Assembly: GCA_947628765.1 (NCBI GenBank)
Contig: CANRBD010000047.1
Span: forward strand, 1-9,081
DNA: 9,081 nucleotides
Direction of reading: 5' to 3'
From: an uncultured Bacilli bacterium
GTDB lineage: Bacteria > Bacillota_I > Bacilli_A > RF39 > UBA660
This document shows positions 7,321 to 9,081 of the stretch, in pieces. A program made the translations under genes and the position numbers. Numbering within the stretch: the stretch's first letter is position 1; every line of letters begins with the position of its first letter. The notes beneath the pieces were generated by a model, which saw only the letters and a list, made by a program, of their open reading frames with translations, ran no database searches and was not told where the DNA came from.

Positions 7321-7929
7321 TTAGTCTAAATAATTTTTCAAATATTTATTAAAATGTTCAATTAATTTTTCTCCAGACATTCCTGGTCTCCACATAAAGA
7401 AATTCATGTAATATTTATCAAACCAAAAAGTAATCTCTCTTACACGTTTTGGATCCCGAGTAATATCTCCTTGAAATACTACCCAAAAAGGTAAGACCTC
7501 TTCCGCATCAATACCACCAATTTGTCTATATGCTTTTAATAATCCTGGAGTAAATAATTTACATAATCTCTCATGAGCATTGCCTCTTCCAGCACTGGGA
7601 TTTTTACCTTCAACCCAGCCATCTTGCCTTTTTATTTCTCCAAAAAGAATTTTCCCAGTTTCTGTATTTTCTATTGCAAAGTCCGGCTCAACACCCCATA
7701 ATTTATTGTCTAAATCAATATCTGGATTAAAGATTTGTTTAATTACTTCATCATCTAATACAACAGAAGCATATAATTTTTTTAAATGCTTAGGTTTTTT
7801 ATGTAATTTATATTTTGTTCCTTCAAATTCTTTAGTAAAAACTTCATATAAATCTTGCTCAGCTCCTAGAGCTTTTTTACCAGAAACGGTTTCCCAATTA
7901 TCTCTTCCGCTTAATGCCGATTTTCCCAT
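7321..7929 (-). CDS. munIR: MunI/MfeI-type type II restriction endonuclease (expected CAATTG)
   Basis: From the ATG at 7929 this is 202 aa, the length I recall for R.MunI, and it resembles it throughout (MGKS.LSGR..W start; GAEQ.LY; KPKHLK.LYA; WGV.PDFAIENTET; FWVVF.GDITRDPKRVREITFW). The PD-(D/E)XK active site is D83, E98 and K100 (PDFAI...GEIKR), the same numbering as MunI. The recognition segment GRGNAHER (114-121) matches the EcoRI/MunI-type GNA.ER motif that contacts AATT. It would cut CAATTG to leave AATT ends as a dimer. A GTG 9 bases upstream (7938) also opens the frame, but GGGAG (7942-7938) is spaced 8 bases from the ATG and overlaps that GTG, so the ATG is chosen. The controller stop lies 12 bases upstream, so the two genes are co-transcribed. 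All key residues are intact. Confidence 0.95.
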   Translation of the reverse strand: MGKSALSGRDNWETVSGKKALGAEQDLYEVFTKEFEGTKYKLHKKPKHLKKLYASVVLDDEVIKQIFNPDIDLDNKLWGVEPDFAIENTETGKILFGEIKRQDGWVEGKNPSAGRGNAHERLCKLFTPGLLKAYRQIGGIDAEEVLPFWVVFQGDITRDPKRVREITFWFDKYYMNFFMWRPGMSGEKLIEHFNKYLKNYLD

Positions 7930-7941
7930 ATAAGTCACTCC

Positions 7942-8154
7942 CTACATCTTTTCAAATAATTCTTTAATTGATATATTTAATCCATCTGCTATTTTCTTTA
8001 TTTGTAATAAAGACAAATTATGTTTTCCATTTTCAATAGAAGAATAATATGCTCGATCAATCCCTACTTTATAAGCAAATGCTTCTTGACTTAAGCCAGT
8101 GGCTTTTCTTTTTTCTTTTACGACTTTACCAAATTTAATTAGAAACTCTTTCAT
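7942..8154 (-). CDS. Restriction-modification controller (C) protein, XRE-type HTH
   Basis: This 70-aa protein is a single Cro/C1-type helix-turn-helix domain: LSQEAFAYKVG (about 21-31) is the first HTH helix, DRAYYSSIENGKH (about 33-45) the turn and recognition helix, then LSLLQIKKIADGLNISIKELF. Length and layout match C proteins of type II R-M systems, dimers that bind the DNA between the controller and methyltransferase genes, first activating and then limiting their own operon and thereby delaying endonuclease synthesis. It is the first gene of a leftward operon with the endonuclease. AGAGG (8167-8163) is 8 bases before the ATG. The inverted-repeat operator overlaps its promoter 33 bases upstream. 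A generic XRE repressor is the alternative, but position and size favour a C protein. Confidence 0.9.
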   Translation of the reverse strand: MKEFLIKFGKVVKEKRKATGLSQEAFAYKVGIDRAYYSSIENGKHNLSLLQIKKIADGLNISIKELFEKM

Positions 8155-8172
8155 ATAACCAACCTCTATATA

Positions 8173-8202
8173 ATTATATTACAAAAGTTGCATATATCAC
8201 AA
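8173..8202 (-). promoter_or_regulatory. Promoter of the controller-endonuclease operon
   Basis: On the minus strand, TTGTGA (8202-8197), an 18-base spacer and TATAAT (8178-8173) lie upstream of the controller gene. The -35 is imperfect and falls inside the inverted-repeat operator (8187-8217), as expected for a promoter both activated and repressed by a C protein. Confidence 0.6.
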
Positions 8203-8217
8203 CGGCATATATGCAAC
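8187..8217. promoter_or_regulatory. Controller operator (C-box): perfect 11-bp inverted repeat
   Basis: GTTGCATATAT (8187-8197) and ATATATGCAAC (8207-8217) are exact reverse complements around a 9-base spacer. Each arm has inner symmetry: GTTG...CAAC at 8187-8203 on the left and the palindrome GCATATATGC at 8205-8214 on the right. This suggests two adjacent dimer sites of unequal strength. The site overlaps the controller -35 and ends 7 bases before the methyltransferase -35, so one operator can tune both divergent promoters. Binding by the 70-aa HTH protein is inferred from position. Confidence 0.75.
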
Positions 8218-8224
8218 AATTATA

Positions 8225-8253
8225 TTGACTATTTTTTTGATAAAAGGTATAAT
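8225..8253 (+). promoter_or_regulatory. Methyltransferase promoter
   Basis: TTGACT (8225-8230), a 17-base spacer and TATAAT (8248-8253) form a near-consensus promoter. Transcription should start near 8260, so the mRNA leader before the ATG at 8273 is only about 13 bases. This rules out the in-frame TTG at 8225, which is the -35 itself. A strong unassisted promoter fits the need for early methylation. Confidence 0.8.
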
Positions 8254-8272
8254 AATATGGGAAGTGAATAAG

Positions 8273-8986
8273 ATGCAAGACGAAAATGAAAAGGATATTA
8301 CAGCCTACTCAATTTATCGTGTCCAACAGCATAAGAGAACAAAAGTTAATCCTTTAGATGATATATACCCACAATTACCCGATAAAAAATATCAAGTAAT
8401 TTATATGGACCCACCTTGGGATTATGGTGGAAAAATGCAATATGACAAATCAACAATTAAATCTGAAAATATTGGATTTAAAAAAAATATATTTTTAAGT
8501 TCCGCATCATTTAAATATCCAACATTGAAATTAAAAGATTTAATGGGCCTTGACATCAATAAAATAGCAGATAATAAAAGTTGTTTATTATTTATGTGGA
8601 CAACCGGTCCTCAATTTGCTAATTCAATAAAATTAGGAGAGTCATGGGGATTTGAATACAAGACTGTAGCTTTTGTTTGGGACAAAATGATTCATAATCC
8701 AGGCAGATATACTCTTTCCCAAACTGAATTCTGTATAGTGTTTAAAAAAGGTACAATACCTTCTCCTAGAGGTGCAAGAAATATTAAACAACTAGTTGAA
8801 GTTCCAAGGAGTGCTCATAGTGAAAAACCTTTACAAGTTATTGATGGTATAACTAAAATGTTCCCTAAGCAAAACAAAATAGAATTATTTGCTAGAAATA
8901 ATTATAATGGATGGGATAATTGGGGATTAGAAATTCCCAATCATAAAATCGATATTCAAACAAAGGAACAAATTGAAAAAGAATAG
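8273..8986 (+). CDS. munIM: MunI-type adenine-N6 DNA methyltransferase (MT-A70 family)
   Basis: From the ATG at 8273 this is 237 aa. It has the catalytic DPPW (46-49, YMDPPWDYGG), the central LLFMWTTGPQ and EYKTVAFVWDK strands typical of MT-A70-like enzymes, SQTEFCIVFKKG, SAHSEKPLQVID (a conserved H-S-x-K-P) and the C-terminal KIELFARN...GWDNWG (202-218) that helps form the AdoMet site. M.MunI belongs to the bacterial DNA branch of the MT-A70 family, whose eukaryotic members modify mRNA. The product should methylate an adenine in CAATTG and protect the host from the neighbouring endonuclease. The start is chosen because GGAAG (8260-8264) lies 8 bases upstream and the longer TTG frame begins in the -35 box. 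It is divergent from the controller-endonuclease operon. All motifs are intact. Confidence 0.93.
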   Translation: MQDENEKDITAYSIYRVQQHKRTKVNPLDDIYPQLPDKKYQVIYMDPPWDYGGKMQYDKSTIKSENIGFKKNIFLSSASFKYPTLKLKDLMGLDINKIADNKSCLLFMWTTGPQFANSIKLGESWGFEYKTVAFVWDKMIHNPGRYTLSQTEFCIVFKKGTIPSPRGARNIKQLVEVPRSAHSEKPLQVIDGITKMFPKQNKIELFARNNYNGWDNWGLEIPNHKIDIQTKEQIEKE

Positions 8987-9005
8987 TTTTTCATTATTTT
9001 TTAGG

Positions 9006-9051
9006 CTATCAATAAACCCCTAGATTTTATTCTAGGGGTTTTGAATTGAAA
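9006..9051 (+). repeat. Right copy of the 46-bp inverted repeat, also the terminator of the methyltransferase gene
   Basis: CTATCAATAAACCCCTAGA, TTTTAT, TCTAGGGGTTTTGAATTGAAA. The perfect 11-bp stem AAACCCCTAGA (9014-9024) and TCTAGGGGTTT (9031-9041) around TTTTAT, followed by T, forms an intrinsic terminator 27 bases after the methyltransferase stop. It is the inverted partner of 7252-7297, with 3 differences in 46 bases; similarity stops at both outer ends. Confidence 0.85.
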
Positions 9052-9081
9052 GTTTTATCATATGTGTCTTTTTCTATATTT

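Noticed and set aside
7580..7933. 117-codon plus-strand frame opposite the endonuclease gene
   Set aside because: It is fully antisense to a well-supported gene, has no ribosome binding site, and its protein is low-complexity with no recognisable fold.
7930..7938. Endonuclease start at GTG 7938
   Set aside because: The GTG overlaps the GGGAG Shine-Dalgarno that serves the ATG at 7929, and the ATG gives the same N-terminus and length as R.MunI.
8225..8272. Longer methyltransferase reading frame from TTG at 8225
   Set aside because: The TTG is the first three bases of the TTGACT -35 box, no ribosome binding site precedes it, and the ATG at 8273 has a well-spaced GGAAG.
9030..9081. Minus-strand open frame at the right edge (NIEKDTYDKTF..., stop in the terminator)
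   Set aside because: Only about 17 codons are visible, too little to tell a real 3' end of a gene beyond the window from chance.
1..9081. CRISPR array, insertion sequence or replication origin
   Set aside because: I saw no regularly spaced direct repeats, no transposase and no cluster of DnaA-type boxes or iterons. The only mobile-element traces are the integrase relic and the paired 46-bp repeats.

Overview
The window is AT-rich chromosomal DNA with strong Shine-Dalgarno sites, TTGACA/TATAAT-type promoters, the standard genetic code (Trp is TGG, TGA is not read through) and a Bacillota-type (T7SSb) type VII secretion core. This points to a low-GC Bacillota or Bacilli-like bacterium, perhaps host-associated. 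The species cannot be fixed from the sequence.

Left part (1-5994). A class II tRNA-Leu(UAA) runs off the left edge on the minus strand, with its own promoter and a leader hairpin. After a 320-base gap, a strong extended -10 promoter drives two small plus-strand genes. The first encodes a WXG100 (ESAT-6/EsxA-like) protein. The second encodes a WXG100-like helical hairpin that has lost the Trp but carries a YxxxD secretion-type motif and a Gly/Ala/Ser/Glu-rich tail. They converge on a minus-strand operon of essC (FHA-FHA-TM-TM-FtsK/SpoIIIE ATPase modules, 1510 aa) and yukD/esaB (ubiquitin-like), which overlap as TAATG. A hairpin between the two operons can terminate both. No esaA, essA or essB is present, so this is a compact substrate-motor-ubiquitin-like set.

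Middle part (5995-7250). A 263-aa minus-strand gene of unknown family lies upstream of essC. It has an LHGT...ENGL pattern that recalls ADP-ribosyltransferase folds, which makes it a tentative toxin or effector candidate. Beyond its start lies a decayed minus-strand remnant that reads like the GLRH box of a tyrosine recombinase.

Right part (7252-9051). This is a complete type II restriction-modification module of the MunI/MfeI type (expected target CAATTG). The controller protein (Cro/C1-type HTH) and the endonuclease are co-transcribed leftwards, and the MT-A70-like adenine methyltransferase is transcribed rightwards. The divergent promoters share a perfect 11-bp inverted-repeat operator. 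Both outer ends carry the same 46-bp terminator-bearing sequence in inverted orientation (43/46 identical), so the module looks like a discrete cassette next to an integrase relic.

The likely logic is as follows. In the T7SS half, EssC powers export of the two small helical proteins. In the R-M half, methyltransferase is made first from a consensus promoter, while the controller delays restriction. Nothing links the two halves functionally except that both are accessory, horizontally mobile types of system.
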